Source of the DNA: Helicobacter sp. NHP19-012
GTDB taxonomy: Bacteria; Campylobacterota; Campylobacteria; Campylobacterales; Helicobacteraceae
Assembly: GCF_019703325.1 (NCBI RefSeq)
Contig: NZ_AP024819.1
Coordinates: 372,001 to 436,000, forward strand
Length of the DNA: 64,000 nt
Reading direction: 5' to 3'
Shown here one piece after another: positions 8,657-18,752 of the stretch (its first letter is position 1; the number at the start of each line of letters is the position of its first letter). The position numbers and the translations under genes were made by a program. The notes below the pieces were generated by a model that saw only the letters and a program-made list of their open reading frames with translations, did no database searches and was not told the DNA's origin.

Positions 8657-10666
8657 GTGTATTTTAACCGAGAACTTTCGTGGCTGCGCTTCAACACGCG
8701 GGTTTTAGACCAAGCCTGCGACACCCGCCTACCCTTGTTGGAGCGTTTGAAATTCCTAGCCATTTATGGGACGAATTTAGACGAGTTTTATATGATCCGC
8801 GTGGCTGGGCTAAAGCACCTAGCCGACAACAACATGACCACCACAAGCTTAGATGATTTAAGCCCAAGAGAACAGCTTGAGCGCATACACGCCTACGCCG
8901 CTGCTGAACAAAAAATCGTGCAAAAGCAGTTTTTGGGCTTGAAAGAGTCTTTAAATAAGCATGGCCTAAGCCTTAAAAGTGTGGCAAGCCTACCGGTCAA
9001 ATACCACTCTAAATTGCAAGCCTATTTCCACAAACACCTATACCCCATCGTTGTGCCGACCTTACTCGACCTCAACCGCCCCTTCCCCTTTGTGCGTAAC
9101 TTGAGCTTTGGGCTTGTCTTTGAGTTGGAGCGCAAAGACGGAGAGATCGTCTATGGGGCGGTGAAAATCCCCTCTTTGCTTAAACGCTTTGTCCAGATCG
9201 ACACGGGCATGTTCGTGGCGGTGGAGGAGATCGTGCAAAAATGCGCCCCCTTGCTCTTTGAAGGCTACACGATTTTAGAAAGCATGGTTTTTCGAATCAC
9301 CTGCGATGCCGACATGGAGATCATTGAGGATGAGGGGCATGACTTAGTGGATCGCATCAGCGAGGGACTAAGGACGAGAGATCGGGGGGAGGCGGTGCGC
9401 TTGGAGGTGGGCGGGGGGAGCGTGCATTTGCGCCAAATTTTAAGCACCCAAATGCCCGGCGTTACTTTATACCCTAGTCGCATTTTGCTGGACTTGGGGC
9501 GCTTGTGGGAGTTGGTGGGGTTCAAAGGCTACACCCATTTAAAAGCCCCCGTGTTCGTGCCTAAGATTCTGCCCCCCTTAAGCGGCATTGACTTTTTAGA
9601 CAGCCGGGCGTTCTTTGAGCTGCTCGATCAACAAGACATTTTATTGTTCCACCCCTATGAGAGCTTTGATCCCATCGTGCATTTTATCCAAAACGCCGCT
9701 GAAGATAAGGATGTCGTGTCTATCCGCATGACTTTATACAGAGTGGGTAAAGAGTCGCCCATCGTTAAAGCCCTCACAGAGGCCGCACCCTACAAGCAGG
9801 TGAGCGTGCTCGTGGAGCTTAAAGCCCGCTTTGATGAGGAAAATAACCTGCATTGGGCAAGGGCTCTAGAAAATGCCGGTGCGCATGTGATCTATGGGGT
9901 ATCTAATTTAAAGGTGCATGCCAAGGTGGCGTTGGTGGTGCGCCAAGTGGGTGATGCCTTAAAAGAGTATGTCCATGTCAGCACGGGCAATTACAACACG
10001 CTTTCGGCGAAAGTCTATACGGATTTGAGCCTGCTTAGTGCCAACCCTAAAATCGCGCACGACACCCTAAAGCTCTTCCACTCGCTAGGCACGGGCGTGA
10101 GTGCTAAGACGCATTTAAGCACGCTTTACATGGCCCCCAAACAAATTAAAAACAAAATCCTCTCTTTAATCACCCATGAAATGGGCTTGAAGCGCAAGGG
10201 GCGGATCATTTTTAAGGCGAACGCGCTTGTGGATAAGGACATCATCGATTGCTTATACAAAGCCTCGCAGGCGGGGGTAAGGATTGATTTATTAGTTAGG
10301 GGGATTTGTTGTTTGCGCCCACAGGTTAAAGGGGTGAGTGAAAACATTCGGGTTTTCTCCATTGTGGGTAAATATTTAGAGCACGCCCGCATTTATTACT
10401 TTGCCCACGACACGCACAAGCTGTATTTTTCCAGTGCGGACATGATGCCACGCAATTTACAAAAGCGCGTGGAGCTCTTAATCCCTGCCACTTCTAAGGC
10501 GATCCAGCGCAAAATGTTGCATATCTTGCATTTGCAACTCAAAGACAACGCCCAAACCTACGCCCTGCAGGCTAGCGGCGAGTATGTGCGCCTAAGCTCC
10601 ACAAAGCCCCCTCTAAATGCCCAACTGCTGTATGAAAAGATTGTGAGCGCGGCTGATGACACCTAA
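8657..10666 (+). CDS. ppk: Polyphosphate kinase
   Basis: Makes inorganic polyphosphate from ATP and the reverse. 669 residues, close to the usual PPK1 length. The N-terminal domain opens with YFNRELSWLRFNTRVLDQA, the family signature. The two phospholipase-D-like catalytic domains follow; the phospho-acceptor histidine is in NLKVHAKVALV, and the second conserved histidine in LEHARIYYF. HVSTGNYNTLSAKVYTDLSL is the nucleotide-binding block. The start is GTG 8657 with TGGAGA upstream. The stop overlaps the pyrD start by 11 bases. Polyphosphate supports motility and stress survival in H. pylori. Confidence 0.97.
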   Translation: MYFNRELSWLRFNTRVLDQACDTRLPLLERLKFLAIYGTNLDEFYMIRVAGLKHLADNNMTTTSLDDLSPREQLERIHAYAAAEQKIVQKQFLGLKESLNKHGLSLKSVASLPVKYHSKLQAYFHKHLYPIVVPTLLDLNRPFPFVRNLSFGLVFELERKDGEIVYGAVKIPSLLKRFVQIDTGMFVAVEEIVQKCAPLLFEGYTILESMVFRITCDADMEIIEDEGHDLVDRISEGLRTRDRGEAVRLEVGGGSVHLRQILSTQMPGVTLYPSRILLDLGRLWELVGFKGYTHLKAPVFVPKILPPLSGIDFLDSRAFFELLDQQDILLFHPYESFDPIVHFIQNAAEDKDVVSIRMTLYRVGKESPIVKALTEAAPYKQVSVLVELKARFDEENNLHWARALENAGAHVIYGVSNLKVHAKVALVVRQVGDALKEYVHVSTGNYNTLSAKVYTDLSLLSANPKIAHDTLKLFHSLGTGVSAKTHLSTLYMAPKQIKNKILSLITHEMGLKRKGRIIFKANALVDKDIIDCLYKASQAGVRIDLLVRGICCLRPQVKGVSENIRVFSIVGKYLEHARIYYFAHDTHKLYFSSADMMPRNLQKRVELLIPATSKAIQRKMLHILHLQLKDNAQTYALQASGEYVRLSSTKPPLNAQLLYEKIVSAADDT

Positions 10667-11681
10667 GTGGTTATTTGCCTTAGAAGCTGAGAGGGCGCAC
10701 GCCCTCGTGGAATGTGGTTTAAAAATTTGGGGCAAGTTGCCCCACGGCTTTAGGCTGCCAAACCCCGCCCTAGCCCAAGAGATTTTGGGCTTAAGCCTGC
10801 CTAATCCGATCGGGCTAGCTGCGGGCTTTGATAAAAACGCCACGATGGTCGTAGGGCTTAGCCATTTGGGCTTTGGCGCAATAGAGGTGGGCACGCTCAC
10901 ATCCAAAGCGCAGCCGGGCAATCCCAAGCCTAGAGTTTTCCGCTACATTGACAAGCAAAGCCTACAAAACAGCATGGGCTTTAACAATGCAGGGATTAAA
11001 AAAGCCGTCCAAAGGCTAGAGAATTTACCCCCCCTGCCCTGTCTTATCGGGGTGAATTTGGGCAAAAACAAGGACACGCCCCTAGCTGAGGCTCTAAGCG
11101 ATTATGAAAAGGCGTTAGAGGCAAGCCTTGGCGTGGGGGATTATTATGTCTTTAATCTCTCCTCGCCCAACACCCCGAATTTAAGGGACTTGCAAAATGA
11201 GGACTTTGTGAGCGAATTGTTTTCTATGGCAAAAGAGCGCACCCACAAGCCCCTATTTTTAAAGGTCGCCCCCGACATGCCAAGAGATGCGCTCTTGGTG
11301 GTGTGTGAGCGGGCGATTAAGGCGGGGGCAAAGGGGCTCATTGCCACAAACACCACCATAGATTATTCTTTATTGCCCGGGGCACGCACAAGCGGGGGGC
11401 TTAGTGGGCGGGTGTTGCATGATAAGGCGAAAGCGGTGTTTGCAGAGGTGGCAGAGGCGTTTTTTGGTAAGGTCATTTTGGTGGCGGTGGGGGGGATTAG
11501 CGACGCTAAAGAAGCCTATGAGCGGATCAAAATGGGGGCGAGTTTCGTGCAGATATTCACGAGTTTTATCTACCAAGGCCCTGCAATTTGTAGACAAATA
11601 AACCAAGATATAGTAAAATTGCTCCAACAAGATGGGTTGAGCTCAGTCCATGAGGCTGTTGGGATCGGACAAAAAAGGTGA
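10656..11681 (+). CDS. pyrD: Dihydroorotate dehydrogenase (quinone), class 2
   Basis: Membrane-associated flavoenzyme of pyrimidine synthesis that oxidises dihydroorotate with quinone. 341 residues. The N-terminal helices that bind the membrane are typical of class 2, then FMN and substrate motifs: GLAAGFDKNA, GAIEVGTLT, QPGNPKPRVFR, NSMGFNNAG, GVNLGKNKD, NLSSPNTPNLRDLQ (with the catalytic serine), ATNTT and the VGGI phosphate loop. It starts inside the end of ppk, and its TGA overlaps the GTG of the next gene, so the genes are translationally coupled. Confidence 0.97.
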   Translation: MTPKWLFALEAERAHALVECGLKIWGKLPHGFRLPNPALAQEILGLSLPNPIGLAAGFDKNATMVVGLSHLGFGAIEVGTLTSKAQPGNPKPRVFRYIDKQSLQNSMGFNNAGIKKAVQRLENLPPLPCLIGVNLGKNKDTPLAEALSDYEKALEASLGVGDYYVFNLSSPNTPNLRDLQNEDFVSELFSMAKERTHKPLFLKVAPDMPRDALLVVCERAIKAGAKGLIATNTTIDYSLLPGARTSGGLSGRVLHDKAKAVFAEVAEAFFGKVILVAVGGISDAKEAYERIKMGASFVQIFTSFIYQGPAICRQINQDIVKLLQQDGLSSVHEAVGIGQKR

Positions 11682-13021
11682 AGCATTTGGGTCGTTTTTT
11701 TGTTTTAATTTTAGTACTAGGTGGTTTTATGCAAGCAACACAAGCAACAGAAAAGCTGAGTATACGCACATACTTACCCCACTACGAAAGCACCACTTTA
11801 GAAAATGGGTTACAAGTGGTCGCCGTGCCTTTGGCGAATAAAAGTGGGGTGATTGAGGTGGATTTGCTCTACAAGGTCGGCTCAAGAAACGAGCGCATGG
11901 GCAAGAGCGGAATCGCCCACATGCTCGAACACATGAGCTTTAAAAGCACCAAGCACCTCAAAGACGGCGAGTTTGACACCATTGTGAAAAGCTTTGGAGG
12001 GGTCAGCAACGCCTCGACAAGCTTTGACAGCACCCGTTATTTTATCAAGGCGAGCAGTGCAAATTTAGATAAATCTTTAGACTTGTTCGCCGAAATGCTC
12101 GGCTCTTTGCAACTCAAAGAGGACGAGTTTTTGCCCGAGCGCCAAGTGGTGGCTGAGGAAAGACTTTGGCGCACGGACAACTCCCCGCTAGGCTATCTAT
12201 ACTTCCGCTTTTTCAACACCGCCTTTGTCTACCACCCCTACCATTGGACCCCCATTGGTTTTATGCAAGACATACAGCATTGGACGATTGGGGACATTAG
12301 AAAGTTCCACGACACCTACTACCAACCCAAGAACGCCATTTTATTGGTTGTGGGCGACATTGACCCTAAAAAAGTCTTTGAGCAAGCCAAAAAGCATTTT
12401 GCCAGCATCCCCAACAAGAACAACAACCCCATCCCCGAAGTGTATATGCAAGAGCCTATCCAAAATGGACTGAGAGAAACCGTGATCCATAAAAAAGATT
12501 TGTCCCTAGAGTGGCTCGCCATCGGCTGGAAAGTCCCCCCCTTCACCCACAAGGACCAAGTCGCTCTAAACGCCCTTGCCAAGCTTTTAGCCGAGGGAGA
12601 TAGCAGTTTGTTGCGTAAAACTTTGGTGGATCAAAAACGCCTAGTGTCCCAAGTCTTCGCCCAAAACATGGAGCTCAAAGATGCGAGTGTGTTTTTGTTC
12701 ATTGCGGGGGCAAACCAAAATGTGGAAGCCGTCCAGATCAAAAAGGAAATCCTAACGATTTTAGATGAAATCAAGCATGGCGGGGTTACGCAACAGCAAC
12801 TAGACAAGGTCAAAATCAACAATCGGGTGGACTTCATCGCTGGGTTGGAAGACTCTTCGGATGTGGCGGAGATGTTTGCTGAGTATTTGACGCATGGCAA
12901 AATCGAGGACATCGCCCACTACGAGGAAGAGTTTGAAGCCCTAGAGGTCAAAGACATTGTGCGGGTGGCAAACGAGTATTTTAGAGACGAAGCCTACAGC
13001 GTCGTTACGCTAAAGCCCTAA
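11678..13021 (+). CDS. Periplasmic M16 family zinc metallopeptidase
   Basis: Pitrilysin-type peptidase of 447 residues. A signal peptide (about residues 1-23, hydrophobic core [12 protein letters not shown]) points to the periplasm. The inverted zinc motif HxxEH is present as HMLEH at about residue 80, followed by the downstream zinc ligand region ([11 protein letters not shown]). The second M16 half lacks the zinc site, as is normal. The orthologue in H. pylori is annotated as a PqqE-like protease, although no PQQ pathway is present. GTG start overlaps pyrD; the next gene, dapA, follows after one base. Confidence 0.93.
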   Translation: MKHLGRFFVLILVLGGFMQATQATEKLSIRTYLPHYESTTLENGLQVVAVPLANKSGVIEVDLLYKVGSRNERMGKSGIAHMLEHMSFKSTKHLKDGEFDTIVKSFGGVSNASTSFDSTRYFIKASSANLDKSLDLFAEMLGSLQLKEDEFLPERQVVAEERLWRTDNSPLGYLYFRFFNTAFVYHPYHWTPIGFMQDIQHWTIGDIRKFHDTYYQPKNAILLVVGDIDPKKVFEQAKKHFASIPNKNNNPIPEVYMQEPIQNGLRETVIHKKDLSLEWLAIGWKVPPFTHKDQVALNALAKLLAEGDSSLLRKTLVDQKRLVSQVFAQNMELKDASVFLFIAGANQNVEAVQIKKEILTILDEIKHGGVTQQQLDKVKINNRVDFIAGLEDSSDVAEMFAEYLTHGKIEDIAHYEEEFEALEVKDIVRVANEYFRDEAYSVVTLKP

Positions 13022-13022
13022 C

Positions 13023-13901
13023 ATGCACGCCCTAAGCGCACTCATCACCCCCTTTAAACCCGATTTGAGCGTGGATGAAAATGCCTACGCTTCTTTAATT
13101 GAAAGGCAGATCCGCCTTGGTATGGACGCTTGCGTGCCTGTGGGCACGACCGGCGAGTCGGCGACTTTAAGCCACGAAGAACATATGCACTGCATTGAAA
13201 TCGCCCTAGAGGTGTGCAAATCCAAGGGCGTGAAAGTCCTCGCCGGGGTGGGCAGCAACGCCACGAGCGAGTCGATCATGCTCGCCAAGTTCGCCCAAAA
13301 AGCGGGTGCGGATGCCCTCTTGTGCGTGAGCCCCTATTACAACCGCCCCACCCAACAAGGCTTGTTCGAGCACTACAAGGCGATCGCTCACTCCGTAGAG
13401 ATACCCTTAATTTTGTACGATGTCCCTGCCCGCACAGGCACACAAATTGCCGTAGAAACGGCGGTGAAACTCTTTAACGAAGTGCCCAACATTGTCGGCA
13501 TTAAAGAGGCTTCGGGGCAGGCGGGGCGGCTCGTGGATTTTGCCCACCTTGCCCCACAAATGCAAATTTATAGCGGAGAGGACAAGCTCAACCATATCAT
13601 CATGTCCAGTGGGGGCGTGGGCGTGATCTCGGTTACGGGCAATCTCTTGCCCGATAAACTCTCTGCCCTAGTGCAGGCAGACTTAAAGGGCGATTTTGCT
13701 ACGGGGCAACAAATCCACAATGCGCTGCATGAAATCAACGGGGCTCTCTTTTGCGAGAGCAACCCCATCCCCATCAAGGCGTGCATGCACCTGACAGGCT
13801 TGCTAGAACATTTAGTGTATCGCCTGCCTTTGGTGCCGCCAAGCCATGAACACATGCGCTTTTTAGAAACGATCTTAGAGAAATATGAGGTATTGAAATG
13901 A
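13023..13901 (+). CDS. dapA: 4-hydroxy-tetrahydrodipicolinate synthase
   Basis: Condenses aspartate semialdehyde with pyruvate in lysine and diaminopimelate synthesis. 292 residues, the standard length. Motifs: [14 protein letters not shown] (substrate loop), [18 protein letters not shown] with the catalytic tyrosine, LYDVPARTG, and GIKEASG containing the Schiff-base lysine. It starts one base after the M16 peptidase and overlaps the next gene by four bases (ATGA). H. pylori has the same neighbours. Confidence 0.97.
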   Translation: MHALSALITPFKPDLSVDENAYASLIERQIRLGMDACVPVGTTGESATLSHEEHMHCIEIALEVCKSKGVKVLAGVGSNATSESIMLAKFAQKAGADALLCVSPYYNRPTQQGLFEHYKAIAHSVEIPLILYDVPARTGTQIAVETAVKLFNEVPNIVGIKEASGQAGRLVDFAHLAPQMQIYSGEDKLNHIIMSSGGVGVISVTGNLLPDKLSALVQADLKGDFATGQQIHNALHEINGALFCESNPIPIKACMHLTGLLEHLVYRLPLVPPSHEHMRFLETILEKYEVLK

Positions 13902-14674
13902 GTATGCAGGGCAAGACTTTAGTCATCAGCGGAGCGACACGGGGCATTGGCAAAGCCATTTTGTACCGATTCGCCCAAAATGGGGTCAATGTGGCTTTCA
14001 CTTACAACAAGAACGAGGAAGAAGCCGCCAAAATCGCCGCCGACCTAGAGGCTAATTGCCATGTGAAAGCCAAGTACTACCACCTAGACATCTTAGAACC
14101 CGAACAATACATTGAGCTGTTTAAACAAATTGATGCCGACTTTGAGCGGGTGGATTGTTTCGTGTCTAACGCGATCATCTACGGGCGCTCTGTGGTGGGT
14201 GGCTTTGCCCCGTTTATGCGTTTAAAACCCAAGGGGCTTAACAATATCTACACTGCCACCGTCTTAGCTTTCGTGGTGGGAGCCCAAGAGGCGGCTAAAC
14301 GCATGAAGCTTGTGGGCGGGGGGGCGATCGTGTCCTTGAGCTCTACGGGCAATTTAGTCTACATGCCCAACTACGCCGGGCATGGCAACTCCAAAAACGC
14401 CGTGGAAACCATGGTGAAATACGCTGCGGTGGATTTGGGCGAATTTGGCATTCGTGTCAATGCCGTGAGCGGCGGACCCATCGACACGGATGCGCTTAAG
14501 GCTTTTCCCGACTACGCTGAAATTAAAGCCAAAGTGGAGGAGCAATCCCCCTTAAAACGCATGGGTAACCCCACAGACTTAGCCGGTGCGGTGTATTTCT
14601 TATGCGACCCTGAGCAGAGCGCATGGCTCACTGGGCAAACCATCGTGGTGGATGGGGGCACCACCTTTAAATGA
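13898..14674 (+). CDS. Short-chain dehydrogenase, FabL-like enoyl-ACP reductase candidate
   Basis: Cytoplasmic Rossmann-fold NAD(P)H oxidoreductase of 258 residues. The cofactor motif is [10 protein letters not shown]; the C terminus has the SDR ending GQTIVVDGG. The H. pylori counterpart was annotated as 7-alpha-hydroxysteroid dehydrogenase, but the active site here reads NYAGHGNSK: a tyrosine and a lysine separated by six residues. The classical SDR spacing is three; six is the enoyl-ACP reductase arrangement, and the local sequence resembles Bacillus FabL. I therefore infer a role in fatty acid elongation. [15 protein letters not shown] after the active site also fits that class. It overlaps dapA by four bases. 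Confidence 0.85.
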   Translation: MSMQGKTLVISGATRGIGKAILYRFAQNGVNVAFTYNKNEEEAAKIAADLEANCHVKAKYYHLDILEPEQYIELFKQIDADFERVDCFVSNAIIYGRSVVGGFAPFMRLKPKGLNNIYTATVLAFVVGAQEAAKRMKLVGGGAIVSLSSTGNLVYMPNYAGHGNSKNAVETMVKYAAVDLGEFGIRVNAVSGGPIDTDALKAFPDYAEIKAKVEEQSPLKRMGNPTDLAGAVYFLCDPEQSAWLTGQTIVVDGGTTFK

Positions 14675-14680
14675 AGTCTA

Positions 14681-15292
14681 ATGACCATTTATTTGCACGA
14701 AAATGCTGAATTGCAGGTGGCACGAAAAGCCATTTTGTCCGCCCATGCCCTTTTAGTCTTGCTCTTGGGGCTGACCGCCTTTGGGGCACTCACACTCTTA
14801 CAAAAGGGCACAACCCCCGACTTTAAAACTCTAAGCCCTAGTGCGGTGGGGTTTTATTTTCTCTTGTGGCTTGGCATGTTTGTGTGCCAGATCCTTGGCT
14901 ATTATAAGCTCGCCAAAGTGGGGCGCAATTTATTGATTTTCCGCTGTGTCGCCTTCCCCTACATCGCCGATGCCTTGCTCTCTTTGTTTCTCTTGCTCGC
15001 TGTGCCCAAGGCAAGCATCACCCAAATTTTTAACTTTAAAATCATCACCTTTTTTCTCTACGCCTACTACTCTTACAAACTCTTTTATGAACTCAGCCGC
15101 GTTACAGAGGACCACTATTTTAGACAGGGGATTTTGCTTTTAGGTTTCAGTTTGACACTCTTGCTCTTCATTGTGGGGGTTGGGCGGGGGGCTTTGATTC
15201 TCTTTAGTTTTTTGTTCTTGGTGGGCATGCTTGTGGGATGGGGCATGATTTTTGTGGGTTTCTTTAGGCTAAAACAAATCAACACCCCATGA
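14681..15292 (+). CDS. Conserved integral membrane protein
   Basis: 203 residues, no recognised domain. Five or more hydrophobic helices are visible (for example ALLVLLLGLTAFGALTLL near residue 22, FLLWLGMFVCQILGYY near 65, ILLLGFSLTLLLFIVGVG near 150, ILFSFLFLVGMLVG near 175), with a short polar N terminus. It sits six bases after the FabL-like gene and overlaps pgsA by four bases, and a membrane protein occupies the same place in H. pylori. A tie to phospholipid or lipid metabolism is suggested only by context. Confidence 0.8.
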   Translation: MTIYLHENAELQVARKAILSAHALLVLLLGLTAFGALTLLQKGTTPDFKTLSPSAVGFYFLLWLGMFVCQILGYYKLAKVGRNLLIFRCVAFPYIADALLSLFLLLAVPKASITQIFNFKIITFFLYAYYSYKLFYELSRVTEDHYFRQGILLLGFSLTLLLFIVGVGRGALILFSFLFLVGMLVGWGMIFVGFFRLKQINTP

Positions 15293-15858
15293 AATGGACC
15301 AAACAAATCCCCAACACCCTGACGATTTTACGCATTCTGCTCTCCGTGTGCCTGCTCTTTTTGGTTTTGCACGCAAGTCAGTGGTTTAAAATCTCGCCCA
15401 CAGGGCTAAACTACAGCAGTGCGTGTCTGTTTGCTTTCGCGGGCTGCACGGACTTTTTAGACGGCTACATCGCCCGTAACTACCACTTAAAGACTTTATT
15501 TGGCGAAATCTTTGACCCGCTCGCCGATAAAATCCTCATCCTTGCAGCTTTTTTAGGGCTTTTGGCACTAGGGCGCATCAATGCGTGGGTGGTGTTTGTG
15601 ATCTTGGGACGGGAGTTTTTCATCGCCGGGCTTAGAGTGACGGTGTCTCGTCGGGGGCAGAGTATCCCCGTGAGTCTGTGGGGCAAGTACAAAACCTTTT
15701 TACAAATGTGTGCCATTGTTGTGCTGTTTTTAAACATCCACCTAGGCGGGGTGGTGCTGGGCGATTATTTAATGGCGTTGGCGGTGTTCGCGACCCTTTA
15801 TTCAGGCCTGGATTACATCCTAAAGTATTATAAAATGGTGCAAAATGGGGACATTTGA
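15289..15858 (+). CDS. pgsA: CDP-diacylglycerol-glycerol-3-phosphate 3-phosphatidyltransferase
   Basis: Inner-membrane enzyme making phosphatidylglycerol phosphate. 189 residues with several membrane helices. The CDP-alcohol phosphotransferase signature is complete: DGYIARNYHLK, then GEIFDPLADK, giving the DGxxAR...G...D...D pattern with the metal-binding aspartates. IPNTLTILRILL at the N terminus is typical. It overlaps the previous gene by four bases and rseP by fourteen. Confidence 0.96.
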   Translation: MKWTKQIPNTLTILRILLSVCLLFLVLHASQWFKISPTGLNYSSACLFAFAGCTDFLDGYIARNYHLKTLFGEIFDPLADKILILAAFLGLLALGRINAWVVFVILGREFFIAGLRVTVSRRGQSIPVSLWGKYKTFLQMCAIVVLFLNIHLGGVVLGDYLMALAVFATLYSGLDYILKYYKMVQNGDI

Positions 15859-16870
15859 AGCCCTAGTGGCGTTGGGTTTTGTGGTGCTTTTCCACGAATT
15901 TGGGCACTTTGTGGTGGCTAAAGCTTGTGGGATTAGCGTAGAAGTTTTTAGTCTAGGCTTTGGCACTAAAATCTTTAAAAAAACTTATCAAAACACCGAA
16001 TACACTTTGTCTTTAATCCCGCTTGGGGGGTATGTGAGCTTGCAGCAAGAGGGCAAAGGCGGCTATCTCTCTAAATCCCTTTGGCAAAAAAGCCTCATCT
16101 TACTAGGCGGTCCGCTCTTTAATTTCTTGCTCGCCTTTTTGCTCTACACCGCCCTAGCTCTCATGCCCCAAGAACGCTTAGAACCCATAGTTGGGCAGGT
16201 TCTGCCCAACATGCCCGCTGCCAACCACTTGAAAGCGGGCGATCGCATTTTGAGCTTAAACAACACGCCCATTCAAAGCTTTGAGGACTTGCAAAAAGCG
16301 GTGAGAAACGCCCCACATTTAGCGGTGCTGCTGTGGCTACAAAGGGGAGCTACAACCTTAAACCTGCCCTTAACGCTTAAAGAAATGCCCGCCAAAGACG
16401 CGTTTAATCAACCCACCACTATTAAGGTTCTGGGCATTAAACCCACAAATAAGACTTTCTATTTCCACTACACCCCCTTACAAGCCCTAGAGCACGCCCT
16501 CACACAATGCGCCCAATTAATCGCCCTCACCTATCAGGGGCTCTTAAAGCTCGTGGAGGGTGTTTTGCCTTTGTCTAATGTCAGCTCGGTGGTGGGGATT
16601 GTGGACTTTTTAGCCAAACAAAGCGGGCTAGAAATATGGTTTTTGAGCGTGGGGTTTATCTCCATCAATTTGGGGCTTTTAAATTTACTCCCTATTCCCC
16701 TACTTGATGGCGGGCAATTGGTGCTGCTGTGGATAGAAAGGCTGGTTAAACACACCCTTTCGGCTAAACAAATACAAGCCCTAAACGCCCTAGGTCTTGC
16801 CTTTTTATTGGCTCTCTTGGGGCTTGGGCTGTTTAATGATTTGGCGACCATGTTTGCAAAGCCTGCTTAA
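15845..16870 (+). CDS. rseP: Site-2 intramembrane zinc protease RseP
   Basis: Membrane metalloprotease that cuts substrates within the bilayer. 341 residues. The zinc motif HEFGH lies in the first helix (VVLFHEFGHFVVAKA), a PDZ domain spans about residues 105-190, and the third metal ligand is in NLLPIPLLDGGQL near residue 285. The natural substrate in Helicobacter is unclear because a classical RseA/sigma-E system is lacking. The 3' end overlaps the convergent Maf gene by 38 bases. Confidence 0.95.
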   Translation: MGTFEALVALGFVVLFHEFGHFVVAKACGISVEVFSLGFGTKIFKKTYQNTEYTLSLIPLGGYVSLQQEGKGGYLSKSLWQKSLILLGGPLFNFLLAFLLYTALALMPQERLEPIVGQVLPNMPAANHLKAGDRILSLNNTPIQSFEDLQKAVRNAPHLAVLLWLQRGATTLNLPLTLKEMPAKDAFNQPTTIKVLGIKPTNKTFYFHYTPLQALEHALTQCAQLIALTYQGLLKLVEGVLPLSNVSSVVGIVDFLAKQSGLEIWFLSVGFISINLGLLNLLPIPLLDGGQLVLLWIERLVKHTLSAKQIQALNALGLAFLLALLGLGLFNDLATMFAKPA

Positions 16871-18752
16871 TCACCTCCATCACGCAACTAATCCCCCCCG
16901 CTAAGCTAAAGAGCCAATACTTATGGGCGTAAATCCAATCTAATTGTTTGGCTTGCAACTCCTCTTTAGTGGGCGTGGGCTTCACCACGATTTTAGCAAT
17001 GTCTAGCTCTTGGTGGAAGATATAAGATTGGATCGCATCGTTGAAGCAATAATTAAACTCCGGCTCGTCAAACAAGCTTTTAATGTCGTTGATTTTTTGG
17101 CTCAGCTCCTCTAATTTGCCTAAATCCAAACTCTCTAGATCGCCCTTTTGATTCAACTCTTCCACATGCTCTAAGAAGGGGGCGACTTCTAAAAACAGCT
17201 CTTCAATGCGCTCTTTGCACCGCTTGGAGTAATCCAGGACATCTAGACACATTTCATGCGCCTCTTTTAAGTTCTTTGCGCTGACCTCAGGGCTTGGGGG
17301 GATGAGCTTTAAAGGAGATTTAGGCACAAGATTGCAATCAGCCCGCACTCTATCTGCCGCCTCTTTAAAGGGCAATTCTAGCGTCCCTTGGATGCGTGCC
17401 CCCCCCTCTGTGGCGTTGATGACCTCCAACTTGTAGGGGGTGTGGTAAATGTCCTTTTCAAAGAAGTCTAAAAAGAGTTTCCATATTCTTGTGGTTTCCA
17501 CGACCCCACGCCCCCCATAAGCCGGGATAAACACCTTAGAGCCCGCCTCCTTAGGGGCGATCTCATCAGCCCCATATAAAGCTCCATCGGCGTGGCTGTG
17601 CCCGTCCTTGCCAAAGCTCAAATCCTGTCCGATGAAAATGCAACGGGCAAAACGGGCATGCACCACCAACTCGTAAGCCATGTTCGCCGCACTCATGCCA
17701 ATGCCTAAATAGCCGTACGCGTGCAAACCAAATAAACTGGTGTAGCCAAAGGGGCGTAGACTAAATTGCTTGGTGCCTTTAGTGATGGCTTGGTGTAATT
17801 TGGGGTGCACGATGGAGGTGATGGCAAAAATCACGCCCTCTTGGGCTTCTTTGGGGGTATCCGTGTAAAACTTGGCGGTCGCCTCCACGCGCTCTAAAGA
17901 AAACACCAAATCGGGTTTGATGCCCTCTTTGGCTAAAATGGGAAAAGACGCGTCTATGCAAAAGAGCGTGGCATAGGGCGCAATTTCTTTTAAGAGGGGG
18001 AGTTGTTTATTGAGGCTAGGTCCGGTGGAGACAATGATCGCTGTGTTGTGTGTGGCGTTTCTTGCTTTTAGGGCACTTAGCAGGTTTAGCAAAGTAGGGC
18101 TTTCTAGCACGAAGGGCAAATTAGCCACATGGTGTTTAATGCCAATGATTGCGTCCCTTGCGTCATTACCCACCCCGATGGCGGCGTTCTCTAGGGCTTT
18201 AATGAAATCTAAATTAATGCGTTTGATATCCTTTAAATAACGCTCGTAGTAGGGGTAGGTGATGTGCAACTCAAAGACTTTCGCATATAAGCATGCCTTT
18301 TTGTCCATGTTGAATAAAGAGGCGAGCATTTGGTAAGAACACGCGCTTTGCAAGAGAAAAATCAAGCGATCGCTTTTGATCTCTTGACTAAAGTCTAAAA
18401 GATTAAAGATGATGAATAAAATTTCAATCTCGGGCTCGATGATGACAATGCGTTTAACCTGTTCGTAGGCTAAAAGCAAGCGGAAAAACACACCATTGCC
18501 CGCGCCGTAAAAATATAAATAAGGGGTGTAAGCGTAGGGGGCAAAATCTTTAAATTTTTGTAGGTTTTGCTCTATTGGTTTGTGTTCAAAAATGGGGGTG
18601 TTGGTGTCGGTGTCGATGATGTTGAAGTCGTCTTGTTGCATGAAGACTTCATACTTGCTATTGCCCTGCACTCTTAAAAGGCGCTGGGCTAAAAGGGGGT
18701 CTTTTAGCTTAAGAACCTCTAAGTTGCGCTCATACAGCGATGGCGTGCCCAC
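16833..18752 (-). CDS. Motility accessory factor (Maf, DUF115), flagellin glycosyltransferase
   Basis: 639 residues. The central DUF115/MptE-like domain (about 160-480) contains the family landmarks NTAIIVSTGPSLNKQLP, LFCIDASFPILAKEGIKPD and FIGQDLSFGKDGHSHADGA. In Campylobacter and Helicobacter these proteins transfer pseudaminic acid-type sugars to flagellin. The gene starts at a GTG that shares its G with the flaB stop codon (TAGTG), so translation is coupled to the flagellin it presumably modifies, and it is under the same sigma-54 promoter. The same pair exists in H. pylori. Confidence 0.9.
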   Translation of the reverse strand: MGTPSLYERNLEVLKLKDPLLAQRLLRVQGNSKYEVFMQQDDFNIIDTDTNTPIFEHKPIEQNLQKFKDFAPYAYTPYLYFYGAGNGVFFRLLLAYEQVKRIVIIEPEIEILFIIFNLLDFSQEIKSDRLIFLLQSACSYQMLASLFNMDKKACLYAKVFELHITYPYYERYLKDIKRINLDFIKALENAAIGVGNDARDAIIGIKHHVANLPFVLESPTLLNLLSALKARNATHNTAIIVSTGPSLNKQLPLLKEIAPYATLFCIDASFPILAKEGIKPDLVFSLERVEATAKFYTDTPKEAQEGVIFAITSIVHPKLHQAITKGTKQFSLRPFGYTSLFGLHAYGYLGIGMSAANMAYELVVHARFARCIFIGQDLSFGKDGHSHADGALYGADEIAPKEAGSKVFIPAYGGRGVVETTRIWKLFLDFFEKDIYHTPYKLEVINATEGGARIQGTLELPFKEAADRVRADCNLVPKSPLKLIPPSPEVSAKNLKEAHEMCLDVLDYSKRCKERIEELFLEVAPFLEHVEELNQKGDLESLDLGKLEELSQKINDIKSLFDEPEFNYCFNDAIQSYIFHQELDIAKIVVKPTPTKEELQAKQLDWIYAHKYWLFSLAGGISCVMEVIKQALQTWSPNH

